From: CAYXVJ01 sp050309435 | GTDB taxonomy: Bacteria; Bacillota; Clostridia; Saccharofermentanales; Fastidiosipilaceae | DNA: 64,000 nt | Direction: 5' to 3' | Assembly (NCBI GenBank): GCA_050309435.1 | Contig: JBNRMJ010000012.1 | Coordinates: forward strand, 15,484-79,483 | Shown: in pieces, positions 45,485-53,128 of the stretch | Numbering within the stretch: position 1 is the stretch's first letter | Layout of the letters: each line of letters opens with the position of its first letter | Notes under the pieces: generated by a model | What the model was told of the DNA's origin: nothing | Database searches by the model: none | What the model saw: only the letters and a program-made list of their open reading frames with translations | Program-made: the position numbers and the translations under genes

Positions 45485-46039
45485 TTAGGCTTCTTCGGCA
45501 GCGGCTTCAACCGGAGCCACGACGCTGGCAGCTGTTTCGCCACCTTCTTCTTCAACCTTCTTGCGAATGGCGTCAATGATGAGAGCCAAACCGGTAATCG
45601 GTGAAGCAAGTCCGCCAACAACCTGTGCATACAGAACTTCAACAGGCGGAATCATCGCTAAGGCCTTCAAGGCATTCAGATCAGCGGCCTTGCCGTCCAT
45701 GGCACCGCCCTTGATCTCCAACTTGTCGAACTTCGAAGCGAAATCATGCATAACCTTGGCAGCAGCGATAGGATCGGCGCTGAAGGCGATGGCGGAAGGA
45801 CCCTTGAAGATTTCTTCCATGTTCTCGATACCTGCATCCTGGCTGGCACGAGACAAGAGGGTGTTCTTCACTACCTTATAGGTAACGCCTGCTTTACGCA
45901 GTGCTGTACGAAGCTCTGTGTCCTGAGCAACGGTCAATCCGCGGTGGTCGGCTACAACCAGGGTTGCGGCGCCCTTGAGCTCTTCGGCTAACTCGGCAAC
46001 GACATTCTGCTTCGCTAACAATACTTTCTCACTCGGCAT
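45485..46039 (-). CDS. rplJ: Ribosomal protein L10
   Basis: A 184-residue protein that anchors L7/L12 dimers to the ribosome. It starts with a VLLAKQNVVAELAEELKGA helix, has VVADHRGLTVAQDTELR, and an Ala/Glu-rich C-terminal helix that binds L12. Transcribed with rplL behind an L10 leader and attenuator, so its own product likely feeds back on the operon. Confidence 0.97.
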   Translation of the reverse strand: MPSEKVLLAKQNVVAELAEELKGAATLVVADHRGLTVAQDTELRTALRKAGVTYKVVKNTLLSRASQDAGIENMEEIFKGPSAIAFSADPIAAAKVMHDFASKFDKLEIKGGAMDGKAADLNALKALAMIPPVEVLYAQVVGGLASPITGLALIIDAIRKKVEEEGGETAASVVAPVEAAAEEA

Positions 46040-46055
46040 ATCTTATCCTCCTTCT

Positions 46056-46088
46056 TAAAAAAATAACCTTCGCGCCTAGACACGAAGG
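46056..46088 (-). terminator. Attenuator between L10 leader and rplJ
   Basis: Minus strand: CCTTCGTG...CGCGAAGG followed by TTATTTTTTT, only about 20 bp before the rplJ start, with the ribosome site GGAGG just after it. Typical of an L10-controlled attenuator. Confidence 0.75.
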
Positions 46089-46220
46089 GAATAATCAAAC
46101 AAATGAAGTCGGCATGACGAGCCAAACTATTATTTTAATCATTCCTCGGTAGGAAATTTAAGCAGATGACCCGAAAGCCGGTCGAAAACGACCTTACCGC
46201 TCCTACTGTCTTAGGCAACA
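46089..46220 (-). ncRNA. Ribosomal protein L10 leader
   Basis: The ~150-nt leader between the promoter and the attenuator hairpin contains AAGACAGTAGGAGCGG near its 5' end and CCTACCGAGGAATG further on, which match my recollection of the L10 leader family that binds L10-(L12)4. A covariance-model search would confirm the exact limits. Confidence 0.75.
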
Positions 46221-46225
46221 GACGA

Positions 46226-46255
46226 ATAATAGCACATCAAACAAGCGCCTGTCAA
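46226..46255 (-). promoter_or_regulatory. rplJ-rplL promoter
   Basis: Minus strand TTGACA, 18 bp, TATTAT; it immediately follows the rplA terminator. Confidence 0.85.
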
Positions 46256-46260
46256 GCCTT

Positions 46261-46294
46261 GAGGAAAGAAAAAGAGTACCGTCAAACGGTACTC
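46261..46294 (-). terminator. Terminator after rplA
   Basis: Minus strand: GAGTACCGT-TTG-ACGGTACTC then TTTTTCTTTCC, 30 bp past the rplA stop. It separates rplK-rplA from rplJ-rplL. Confidence 0.88.
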
Positions 46295-46323
46295 TCGTTT
46301 CAAGTATAGAGACTATCTCAGCC

Positions 46324-47016
46324 TTAGACCAACTTCTGGTTGTTCAGACGGACTGCCGGACCCATGGTCGAGGTTAATGTTGCGTTACGGATGTATTGTC
46401 CTTTCGCAGCAGCGGGTTTCGCCTTAATAACGGCTTCGACCAATGTCTTGTAGTTGTCATAGAGCTTCTCGGCACCGAAGGAAACCTTACCGATCGGGCA
46501 GTGAATGATGTTGCTCTTGTCTAAACGATACTCGATCTTACCGGCTTTAACGTCTTCGATTGCCTTCGCTACGTCCATGGTAACGGTACCGGACTTCGGG
46601 TTGGGCATCAGGCCCTTCGGACCCAGAACACGACCCAGACGGCCAACGGTACCCATCATGTCGGGAGTAGCGATAACAACGTCGAAATCGAACCAGTTTT
46701 CGGATGTGATCTTCTGAACCAGGTCATCGGCTCCGACGAAATCGGCACCGGCGGCCTGAGCTTCATCAGCCTTGGCACCCTTGGCGAAAACCAACACGCG
46801 GACGGTCTTACCCGTACCATGCGGAAGAACGACTGCACCACGGACCTGCTGGTCGGCGTGACGGGAGTCAACACCTAAACGCAGATGCAGCTCTACTGTT
46901 TCGTCGAATTTGGCCGGAGCAGCCTTCGTTACGAGCTCAAGGGCTTCCATGGCTTCGTAATTGGCGGTGCGGTCAATCAACTTGGCAGCTTCGAGATACT
47001 TTTTACCTCTTTTCAT
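46324..47016 (-). CDS. rplA: Ribosomal protein L1
   Basis: A 230-residue L1-stalk protein. Clear signatures are GKKYLEAAKLIDR, VELHLRLGVDSRHADQQVRG, and GPKGLMPNPKSGTVT. It follows rplK by 21 bp and ends at a strong terminator. Confidence 0.98.
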   Translation of the reverse strand: MKRGKKYLEAAKLIDRTANYEAMEALELVTKAAPAKFDETVELHLRLGVDSRHADQQVRGAVVLPHGTGKTVRVLVFAKGAKADEAQAAGADFVGADDLVQKITSENWFDFDVVIATPDMMGTVGRLGRVLGPKGLMPNPKSGTVTMDVAKAIEDVKAGKIEYRLDKSNIIHCPIGKVSFGAEKLYDNYKTLVEAVIKAKPAAAKGQYIRNATLTSTMGPAVRLNNQKLV

Positions 47017-47037
47017 TACATAACTCTCCTTCCGTAA

Positions 47038-47466
47038 TTAGTCTTCTTCGACCACGATGCCCATGCTGCGAGCCGTACCGGCTACCATGCGTGCGCACGA
47101 ATCGAGATCAGATGCGTTGGTGTCGACGAGCTTGATTTCAGCGATACGACGAACTTCAGACATCTTGATTGTTCCGACCTTATCACGGTTCGGACGTCCG
47201 GAGCCCTTTTGGAGCTTCAGTGCATTCTTCAGCAGTACCGGAACCGGAGGAGTCTTCGTAATGAAAGTATAAGAACGGTCAGCATACACTGTAATAACTA
47301 CAGGAATGATGAGACCTGCGTCCTTAGCTGTTCTCTCATTGAATTCCTTGACGAACTGCGGAATCGAAATACCGTGCTGGCCAAGGGCTGGTCCTACCGG
47401 TGGTGCTGGTGTGGCCTTACCTGCGGGTATTTGTAATTTTACGTACCCGGTAATCTTCTTTGCCAT
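47038..47466 (-). CDS. rplK: Ribosomal protein L11
   Basis: A 142-residue protein of the GTPase-associated centre. It has VKLQIPAGKATPAPPVGPALGQHG, FTFITKTPPV-like YTFITKTPPVPVLL, and a C-terminal GTARSMGIVVEE. GGGAGGTGG precedes ATG. The 109 bp between nusG and rplK carries only a small GCCGCATAGCGGC hairpin. Confidence 0.98.
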   Translation of the reverse strand: MAKKITGYVKLQIPAGKATPAPPVGPALGQHGISIPQFVKEFNERTAKDAGLIIPVVITVYADRSYTFITKTPPVPVLLKNALKLQKGSGRPNRDKVGTIKMSEVRRIAEIKLVDTNASDLDSCARMVAGTARSMGIVVEED

Positions 47467-47575
47467 TTTAATCCACCTCCCAATTTATTCACGCACTTAC
47501 CTTGTGGATCGATAAGCACGTCCTATCTATAGCCTTGATGGCTGATAAGCAAATTAATCTGCCGCTATGCGGCTC

Positions 47576-48316
47576 TTAGACACTCTGAAGGCTGATCACC
47601 TGGGTGAACTCCAGTTCGACGGGTGTTTCGCGTCCGAACATGGAAACCATGACCTTGACCTTCTTCTTTTCTGCGTTGATACTCTCGACGGTACCGATGA
47701 AACCATCCAGCGGTCCGCTGATCACCTTGACGGAATCGCCGACGCCGTAGTCGACAATCGGATCCCACTCGGTGGTCATACCCATAATGGCCAATTCCTC
47801 CTCGGTGAGAGGTACGGGACGCGAGTTCGGGCCGACGAAGCCGGTAACGCCGCGCGTGTTGCGCACGATGTACCAGATTTCATCCGTGAGAACCATCTTA
47901 ACCAGTACATAGCCGGGGTAGAGTTTCTTCATGGAAGTCTTCTTCTTCCCGTCCTTGATTTCGACAACCTCTTCCATGGGGACCGAAATCTCCTGAATGA
48001 GGTCCTGGATATCACGGTTCTCGACGATCTGCTCAAGAGTCATCTTAACCTTGTTTTCGTAACCGGAATATGTATGTATAACATACCATTTCGCAGCGTC
48101 CTCGGATTCTTCGGCGGCAGCCTCGCGGGCCTCGCGCTCTTCTTCCGAGAGTACGACATCCGGATCGAAATCTTCGGGCCCGGCAATTTTCTCGTAGCCG
48201 TTACCCTCGTCTGATGATAAGCGCACGCCTTCGGCGGCAGACTGACCGGCAGTCTCGCTTACGCCCTGAAGTTCGTCCTTATCATTGTCTAAATTTTGAT
48301 CCAAATCATATGTCAT
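47576..48316 (-). CDS. nusG: Transcription factor NusG with long acidic N-terminal extension
   Basis: A 246-residue protein. The NGN domain starts at about residue 75 (KWYVIHTYSGYENKVK), which binds RNA polymerase, and the KOW domain is at the C terminus (VKVISGPLDGFIGTVE). Ordinary NusG starts only a few residues before the KWYVIHTYSG motif; here ~73 residues precede it, rich in Asp and Glu. ATG 48316 overlaps the secE stop by four bases, and no internal Met lies close before the NGN domain, so the extension seems real. It modulates pausing and Rho-linked termination. Confidence 0.96.
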   Translation of the reverse strand: MTYDLDQNLDNDKDELQGVSETAGQSAAEGVRLSSDEGNGYEKIAGPEDFDPDVVLSEEEREAREAAAEESEDAAKWYVIHTYSGYENKVKMTLEQIVENRDIQDLIQEISVPMEEVVEIKDGKKKTSMKKLYPGYVLVKMVLTDEIWYIVRNTRGVTGFVGPNSRPVPLTEEELAIMGMTTEWDPIVDYGVGDSVKVISGPLDGFIGTVESINAEKKKVKVMVSMFGRETPVELEFTQVISLQSV

Positions 48317-48720
48317 TCACTAATACTCGCTTCCTCATCGGGTTCGGTCACTTCAACCGTTCCCTCAGTTGTCGAGTCCGTTTCGCTTGTCGCAGCAGTC
48401 GTCGCGGACGTCTGTGTTCCAACATTCATGGGATCATAGAAACCGGCAGCGGTCAGAACTGTGTTGACAATGCCGTCAACGGCCCAGATCACCAGAACCG
48501 CAGCTAGAATCACAGAGAGGACAACGGCGGTGGAATGGATCATCTTATCCTTACTCGGCCAGATGATACGTTTCAATTCCGTCTTCAAATCACGGAAAAA
48601 CTTCTTGAAGTTGGCAACGAAGCCACCCTTCTTGTTGTTCTTTTTTCCGGATTTCTGCTTATCGGCCGAGGAGACAGATTTCTCTTTCTTCTTCGCCTGA
48701 TCCTGATCGTTCTTAGCCAT
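48313..48720 (-). CDS. secE: Preprotein translocase subunit SecE with C-terminal tail
   Basis: A 135-residue membrane protein of the SecYEG channel. A Lys-rich N terminus is followed by the amphipathic helix FFRDLKTELKRIIWPSKDKM and one TM helix (STAVVLSVILAAVLVIWAVD). Beyond the usual end (…VNTVLTAAGF) it has ~40 extra residues rich in Thr, Ser and Glu that should lie outside the cell. Typical single-TM SecE is about 60-70 residues. Located between rpmG and nusG as in most bacteria. Confidence 0.94.
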   Translation of the reverse strand: MAKNDQDQAKKKEKSVSSADKQKSGKKNNKKGGFVANFKKFFRDLKTELKRIIWPSKDKMIHSTAVVLSVILAAVLVIWAVDGIVNTVLTAAGFYDPMNVGTQTSATTAATSETDSTTEGTVEVTEPDEEASISE

Positions 48721-48729
48721 TGTTACACC

Positions 48730-48897
48730 TTACTTCGTTTCGCGATGAACGGTATGCTTCCGGCAGAAGCGGCAATATTTCTTGATTTCCAAACGGTCGG
48801 GGGTATTTCTCTTGTTCTTCTTAGTGATATAGTTTCTCTGCTTGCAATCTTCGCAAGCGAGGATAACTTTATCTCTGACACCAGCTTTAGCTGCCAT
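48730..48897 (-). CDS. rpmG: Ribosomal protein L33
   Basis: A 55-residue protein read directly from the minus strand; it is too short for many ORF cut-offs. Sequence starts MAAKAGVRDKVILACEDCK and ends CRFCRKHTVHRETK, so it is the zinc-binding form with two CxxC motifs. GAGGAG precedes ATG 48897. It heads the rpmG-secE-nusG unit, behind a strong promoter. Confidence 0.96.
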   Translation of the reverse strand: MAAKAGVRDKVILACEDCKQRNYITKKNKRNTPDRLEIKKYCRFCRKHTVHRETK

Positions 48898-48928
48898 AAT
48901 CGTATCTCCTCTACGTGAATCATTTGCA

Positions 48929-48955
48929 CAAAAAATAATGCTCTGCGGGCAGAGC
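48929..48955 (-). terminator. Leader terminator (attenuator candidate) upstream of rpmG
   Basis: Minus strand: GCTCTG-CCCG-CAGAGC then ATTATTTTTT, placed between the promoter and the rpmG start. An intrinsic terminator at this spot would cut most transcripts short unless antiterminated. Confidence 0.65.
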
Positions 48956-48961
48956 TACTAG

Positions 48962-48991
48962 ATTATAGCACCTCACCTGCAAACTTGTCAA
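48962..48991 (-). promoter_or_regulatory. rpmG-secE-nusG promoter
   Basis: Minus strand TTGACA, 18 bp, perfect TATAAT. Confidence 0.85.
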
Positions 48992-49061
48992 CGTTAAGTC
49001 GGGATTTCCGGCTTTCCGAAGTACTCGAAAAAAAGACCCTGCCGCTGTTTCGAGCCTCAGC

Positions 49062-49352
49062 TCAGCTGCGCCGGTTCTTTAGTTCCTGATAAATCTGAGT
49101 CGGCGTGACATCCATCTCGCCCATCATCACGATAAGATGATAAATCAGATCGGCTGTCTCGTAAATGATCTCTTCTCTGGAGGCGTTCTTCACGGCGATG
49201 ACGACTTCCGTACTTTCTTCCCCGATTTTCTTACAAATCTTATCGACGCCTTTCTCAAAAAGGTAATTCGTGTAAGAGCCTTCTTTCGGCGTGGTCTTGC
49301 GGTCTTTCACCAGCTCGTACAGTTCATCGATGATGGTTCCCAGTTCACTCAT
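49062..49352 (-). CDS. hisE: Phosphoribosyl-ATP pyrophosphatase
   Basis: A 96-residue all-alpha MazG-type enzyme for histidine step 2. GEESTEVVIAVKN with metal-binding Glu residues and YETADLIYHLIVMM are present. Last gene of the his operon; it is separate from hisI here rather than fused. An imperfect CTCGAAA/TTTCGAG repeat with a T-run follows as a possible weak terminator (49023-49053). Confidence 0.95.
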   Translation of the reverse strand: MSELGTIIDELYELVKDRKTTPKEGSYTNYLFEKGVDKICKKIGEESTEVVIAVKNASREEIIYETADLIYHLIVMMGEMDVTPTQIYQELKNRRS

Positions 49353-49390
49353 ATTGAAATCCTCCTCATATGATGTCTATGATAGACGGC

Positions 49391-49744
49391 TTACAGTTCA
49401 GATATGTCCCGATAAAAACAAGTTGTTTCGCCCGTGTGGCAGGCAGGCCCGTCGGCTTTGACACGAAAAAGAAGTGTATCCGCATCGCAGTCGATCCGGC
49501 ATGAGAGCAGATGCTGCAGATTTCCGGATGTTTCGCCCTTGAGCCACAATTTGTTTCTGCTTCGGCTATGATAATGCATCAAGCCGGTTTCCAGCGTCTT
49601 CTCCAGCGCTTCCTTATCCATATACGCCAGCATCAGGACCTCGCCTGCGGCATCATCGACTGTAATAGCAGGGATCAAGCCGTCGACACCGGGCTTTAGT
49701 TTCTGCCATATGCTTTTGGCGGATTCGTTATCTTTCATACTCAT
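49391..49744 (-). CDS. hisI: Phosphoribosyl-AMP cyclohydrolase
   Basis: A 117-residue zinc enzyme for histidine step 3. It has VLMLAYMDKEALEKT, YHSRSRNKLWLKGETSGN, the metal site CRIDCDADTLLF, and ACHTGETTCFY. Overlaps hisA by 4 bp, showing translational coupling. Confidence 0.96.
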   Translation of the reverse strand: MSMKDNESAKSIWQKLKPGVDGLIPAITVDDAAGEVLMLAYMDKEALEKTLETGLMHYHSRSRNKLWLKGETSGNLQHLLSCRIDCDADTLLFRVKADGPACHTGETTCFYRDISEL

Positions 49745-50457
49745 AGCTCATACTCGCGGATAACTTCTTCCGGATCGATTTGTCCTTCATAAATCGCTCG
49801 ACCGATGATAACGCCTTCTATACCATATTCATCGGCTTTTGACAGATCATCTTTCGATGCGACGCCTCCCGATAAAATCACATGCATGCCGAGTTCGTCT
49901 TTTAACTGTTTGCAGGTTTCCAGATTCGGACCCGTCATTTCTCCGTCCCGGCTGATATCTGTATAAATGATTGTTTTAACACCGATATCTCTCATCAATA
50001 AAGCAAAGGAAAAGAGCTCCAGGCCGGCGTCTTCGGTCCAGCCCTGTACACGTACGCTGCCTTTCAAGACATCGATACCGACCGCAATCCGGTCCGGCCA
50101 TTGATCAACGACTTCTCTCAGGAATGCGGGATCCCGGACAGCGGCCGTGCCGAGAACCAGCCGCGTGGCTCCGCTGGCAAGCAGCCGGTCTACGTCGGAT
50201 TTGGAACGGATTCCTCCCCCGACTTGAACATTGAGTGTCGTTTCACGGCAGATTGTTTCAATCAAATCACGATTGTTGTTCTCGGAGCTGCGTGCGGCGT
50301 CAAGATCAACCAGATGCAGCCAGGAAGCACCCGCGTCCTCGAAGCCTCGCACGACGGTCAGCGGATCGTCAGCGAAAGTCGAGACCTGATTGTAATCACC
50401 CCGGCGCAAGCGGACGGCCTTACCGCCCAGCAGATCGATAGCAGGATAAATAATCAT
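49741..50457 (-). CDS. hisA: ProFAR isomerase
   Basis: A 238-residue (beta/alpha)8 enzyme for histidine step 4. AIDLLGGKAVRLRRGDY carries the catalytic Asp at the N terminus, VQVGGGIRSKSDVDRLL and a second phosphate motif VILSGGVASKDDL follow. The segment IIYTDISRDGEMTGPN has the second catalytic Asp and identifies it as HisA rather than HisF. It lies 14 bp after purC. Confidence 0.96.
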   Translation of the reverse strand: MIIYPAIDLLGGKAVRLRRGDYNQVSTFADDPLTVVRGFEDAGASWLHLVDLDAARSSENNNRDLIETICRETTLNVQVGGGIRSKSDVDRLLASGATRLVLGTAAVRDPAFLREVVDQWPDRIAVGIDVLKGSVRVQGWTEDAGLELFSFALLMRDIGVKTIIYTDISRDGEMTGPNLETCKQLKDELGMHVILSGGVASKDDLSKADEYGIEGVIIGRAIYEGQIDPEEVIREYEL

Positions 50458-50471
50458 ATTGTTTCCTCTCG

Positions 50472-51365
50472 TTAATCATGAAGATCTTTACCGCACAAAC
50501 GCCGGTACGCATCGCGGTAACGCCCGGCCGTCGCGTCGATTACCTGCTGCGGGATCGGCGGTGCGGGATAGTTCTTGTCCCATTCGAGCATTTCCAGATA
50601 GTCGCGCAGATACTGCTTGTCCAGGCTCTTTTGAGGGCCGCCCGGTGCGTAGTCTTTTACTTCCCAGAACCGGGAGGAATCGGGTGTGAAGAGCTCGTCG
50701 CAGATCGTCAGTTCGCCGTCGATCATGCCGAATTCAAACTTGCTGTCCGCGATGATAATCCCGCGCTCCAGGGCGTAAGCCGATGCCGCCCGATAGAGCG
50801 CCAGACTGGCTTCTTCGAGAGCTGCGGCTGTTTCGGGTCCGATCAGTTGCGCCAGTTCTTCCCTGGTGATATTGATGTCATGTCCGTTTTCAACCTTGGT
50901 CGACGGTGTAAAAATCGGTTCGGGAAGGCGATCTCCCTGACGCAGTCCTGCGGGTAAAACATGTCCGCCGACAACACCGCTTGCCTTGTATTCTTTTAAT
51001 GCCGATCCGTCCAGATAAGCCCGAACGATGCACTCGGCCGGCAGCATATCGGCTTTTTTCACCAGCATCGAACGGCCTTCGAGTTCTTCTTTAAAACGGT
51101 GGAGGCCCATCGGGTATTCGGCCGGATCGACAAAGAGAACGTGGTTCGGAATGATATCCTGCAGTGTTTCAAACCAGAATTTAGAAATCAGGTTTAGAAT
51201 TCTTCCTTTGTCCGGTATGAGTTCATCGAAGACGACATCAAAAGCCGATACCCGGTCGGTCACGACCATGAGAATGCTGTCACCCAGGTCGTACATCTCT
51301 CTTACTTTCCCTTTGGACAGAAGGGGTAAATCGATGAATGATGTATCCGCTAACAATTTTGCCAT
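50472..51365 (-). CDS. purC: SAICAR synthetase
   Basis: A 297-residue purine enzyme that joins CAIR with aspartate. KGKVREMYDLGD binds ATP, TDRVSAFDVVFDELIPDKG follows, and DSKFEFGMIDGELTICDELFTPDSSRFW completes the active site. It sits between hisB and hisA, the position that hisH often occupies. This ties purine flux to histidine: HisF/HisH release AICAR, the compound made from SAICAR two steps after PurC. Confidence 0.96.
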   Translation of the reverse strand: MAKLLADTSFIDLPLLSKGKVREMYDLGDSILMVVTDRVSAFDVVFDELIPDKGRILNLISKFWFETLQDIIPNHVLFVDPAEYPMGLHRFKEELEGRSMLVKKADMLPAECIVRAYLDGSALKEYKASGVVGGHVLPAGLRQGDRLPEPIFTPSTKVENGHDINITREELAQLIGPETAAALEEASLALYRAASAYALERGIIIADSKFEFGMIDGELTICDELFTPDSSRFWEVKDYAPGGPQKSLDKQYLRDYLEMLEWDKNYPAPPIPQQVIDATAGRYRDAYRRLCGKDLHD

Positions 51366-51423
51366 AATGCTACTAGCTCCCTTTGGCTTTAATCAACTTA
51401 CATTATAGACCGATGCCGCTGTT

Positions 51424-52032
51424 TTAAAGGGTACCTTTCGACGACGGAATATCATCGATATCGGGATCTTTCGAGATCGCTTCGCGAAGGCTTCGCGCCA
51501 GTGCTTTAAACAGGCATTCGATCATATGGTGCGTGTTCCTTCCTCGTACGATATCGGCATGCATGGTAAGTTCCGCATTCATCGCGAAAGCCCGGAAGAA
51601 TTCCTCTATCAATTCCGTATCGAAATGGCCGACTTTCTGACTCGGAAATGCGGCATCGAAATACAGATAGGATCGCCCCGAAAGATCGATCACCACATCG
51701 GCCAGGGCTTCATCGAGCGGGATGCGGGCATGACCGTAGCGCCGGATGCCGGCTTTATTTCCCAGGGCCTCTTTCAGAGCTTTACCCAGGACGATACCGA
51801 CATCCTCCACCGTATGGTGAGAGTCGATCTCCAGATCCCCCTTTGCATTTAGTGAAAGAGAAATATTTCCATGCCGGGCAATTTGATCCAGCATGTGGTC
51901 GAAGAACGGCACGCCGCTGTCAATAACCTTCTCCGCACTATAGCCTTCGTCCAGATTTAGCGACAAGGTGATTTGGGTTTCCTTGCTCTTGCGTTCGACC
52001 AAAGCTTGCCGAACGGTCTTTTGACCTGCCAT
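51424..52032 (-). CDS. hisB: Imidazoleglycerol-phosphate dehydratase
   Basis: A 202-residue monofunctional enzyme for histidine step 6. GVPFFDHMLDQIARHG and DSHHTVEDVGI provide metal-binding His and Glu residues, with NTHHMIECLFKALARSL the second set. It lacks the histidinol-phosphatase domain found in enterics. It starts immediately after the hisC stop. Confidence 0.96.
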   Translation of the reverse strand: MAGQKTVRQALVERKSKETQITLSLNLDEGYSAEKVIDSGVPFFDHMLDQIARHGNISLSLNAKGDLEIDSHHTVEDVGIVLGKALKEALGNKAGIRRYGHARIPLDEALADVVIDLSGRSYLYFDAAFPSQKVGHFDTELIEEFFRAFAMNAELTMHADIVRGRNTHHMIECLFKALARSLREAISKDPDIDDIPSSKGTL

Positions 52033-52033
52033 T

Positions 52034-53128
52034 TTAGCTCTCCTTTATCTCCTTCAGTGCTGCCAGGACTTTTGCCATTTCTTCGTCCCGGCCGATGCTA
52101 ATCCGAACATAACGTTCGATACGGGGATGAGACAGGTAACGAACCAGAATACCTGCTTCTCGCAAGCGACTGTATACTTCGCTGCCGGCCATACCTGGCA
52201 GCTCGAGAAGAACGAAATTCGTCTCGGACGGTAATACATTAAACCCTTCCTGTCTAGCTTGCCGGATGAAGTCTTCTCTGGTTCGGACGATCTTCTGCGT
52301 GGTCCGGCGAAAGTAATCCATGTCTTCGAATGCGGCTTTTCCAATAATCTGGGTCAGCGTATCAACGTTATAAGAATTCACCATATCACGTACGGTTTCG
52401 ATAGCCAGAATCGCTTCTTTCCGTCCAATGGCAAAGCCAAGCCGCAAGCCGGCCAGTGATCTGGATTTGGAAAACGTTTGGATCACGATAAAATTTTTAT
52501 GCTGATCGAGAAGACCCACGGCCGACTCCCCGCCAAAGTCGATGTATGCTTCGTCAATGATCGCAAACTGACCGCGCTTGTCGAGTTCTCCGAGCAGATA
52601 GTCCAGTTCGCATAGCGATAGTACCCGGCCTGTCGGGGCATTCGGATTGGCGATGATAATTCCTTGAACATCGTCTTGGATCAAGGATTGAGGATTGAGC
52701 GTGAAATCTTCTTCGACGGCCACGGTTTTATATTCGATACCATTTCCTTCGGCAAAGACGGGATAAAAGGAATAGGTCAGATCCGTAAGCAAAATCGCTT
52801 CGGCTCTCACGGAGACCTGGTCAAAGAATGCCTGAAAGGCAAAATCCAGCACTTCGTCGGATCCGTTTCCGACGAATATTTCTGCGACAGACAGATCAAA
52901 ATATTCGGCAATGGCAGACCGAAGTTCGGTCGAGCGGGGATCCGGATAAAGGCGCAGTTCGTCCAAATCGGCTTGTTTCAGGGCTTCTCTGACACGAGGG
53001 CCGGGGCCGTAGGGATTTTCGTTGGTATTCAGTTTAATGTAAGGCCGGTCTTTCAGCTGTTCGCCGGGAACATAGGGCGTCACGCTTCTGGCGTATCTGC
53101 TCCAATATCGTTTCAAATCCTCACTCAT
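52034..53128 (-). CDS. hisC: Histidinol-phosphate aminotransferase
   Basis: A 364-residue fold-type I PLP enzyme. IKLNTNENPYGPGP, IANPNAPTGRV, IIDEAYIDFGGES and the PLP-lysine region QTFSKSRSLAGLRLGFAIG are visible. Overlaps hisD by 4 bp. Confidence 0.96.
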   Translation of the reverse strand: MSEDLKRYWSRYARSVTPYVPGEQLKDRPYIKLNTNENPYGPGPRVREALKQADLDELRLYPDPRSTELRSAIAEYFDLSVAEIFVGNGSDEVLDFAFQAFFDQVSVRAEAILLTDLTYSFYPVFAEGNGIEYKTVAVEEDFTLNPQSLIQDDVQGIIIANPNAPTGRVLSLCELDYLLGELDKRGQFAIIDEAYIDFGGESAVGLLDQHKNFIVIQTFSKSRSLAGLRLGFAIGRKEAILAIETVRDMVNSYNVDTLTQIIGKAAFEDMDYFRRTTQKIVRTREDFIRQARQEGFNVLPSETNFVLLELPGMAGSEVYSRLREAGILVRYLSHPRIERYVRISIGRDEEMAKVLAALKEIKES

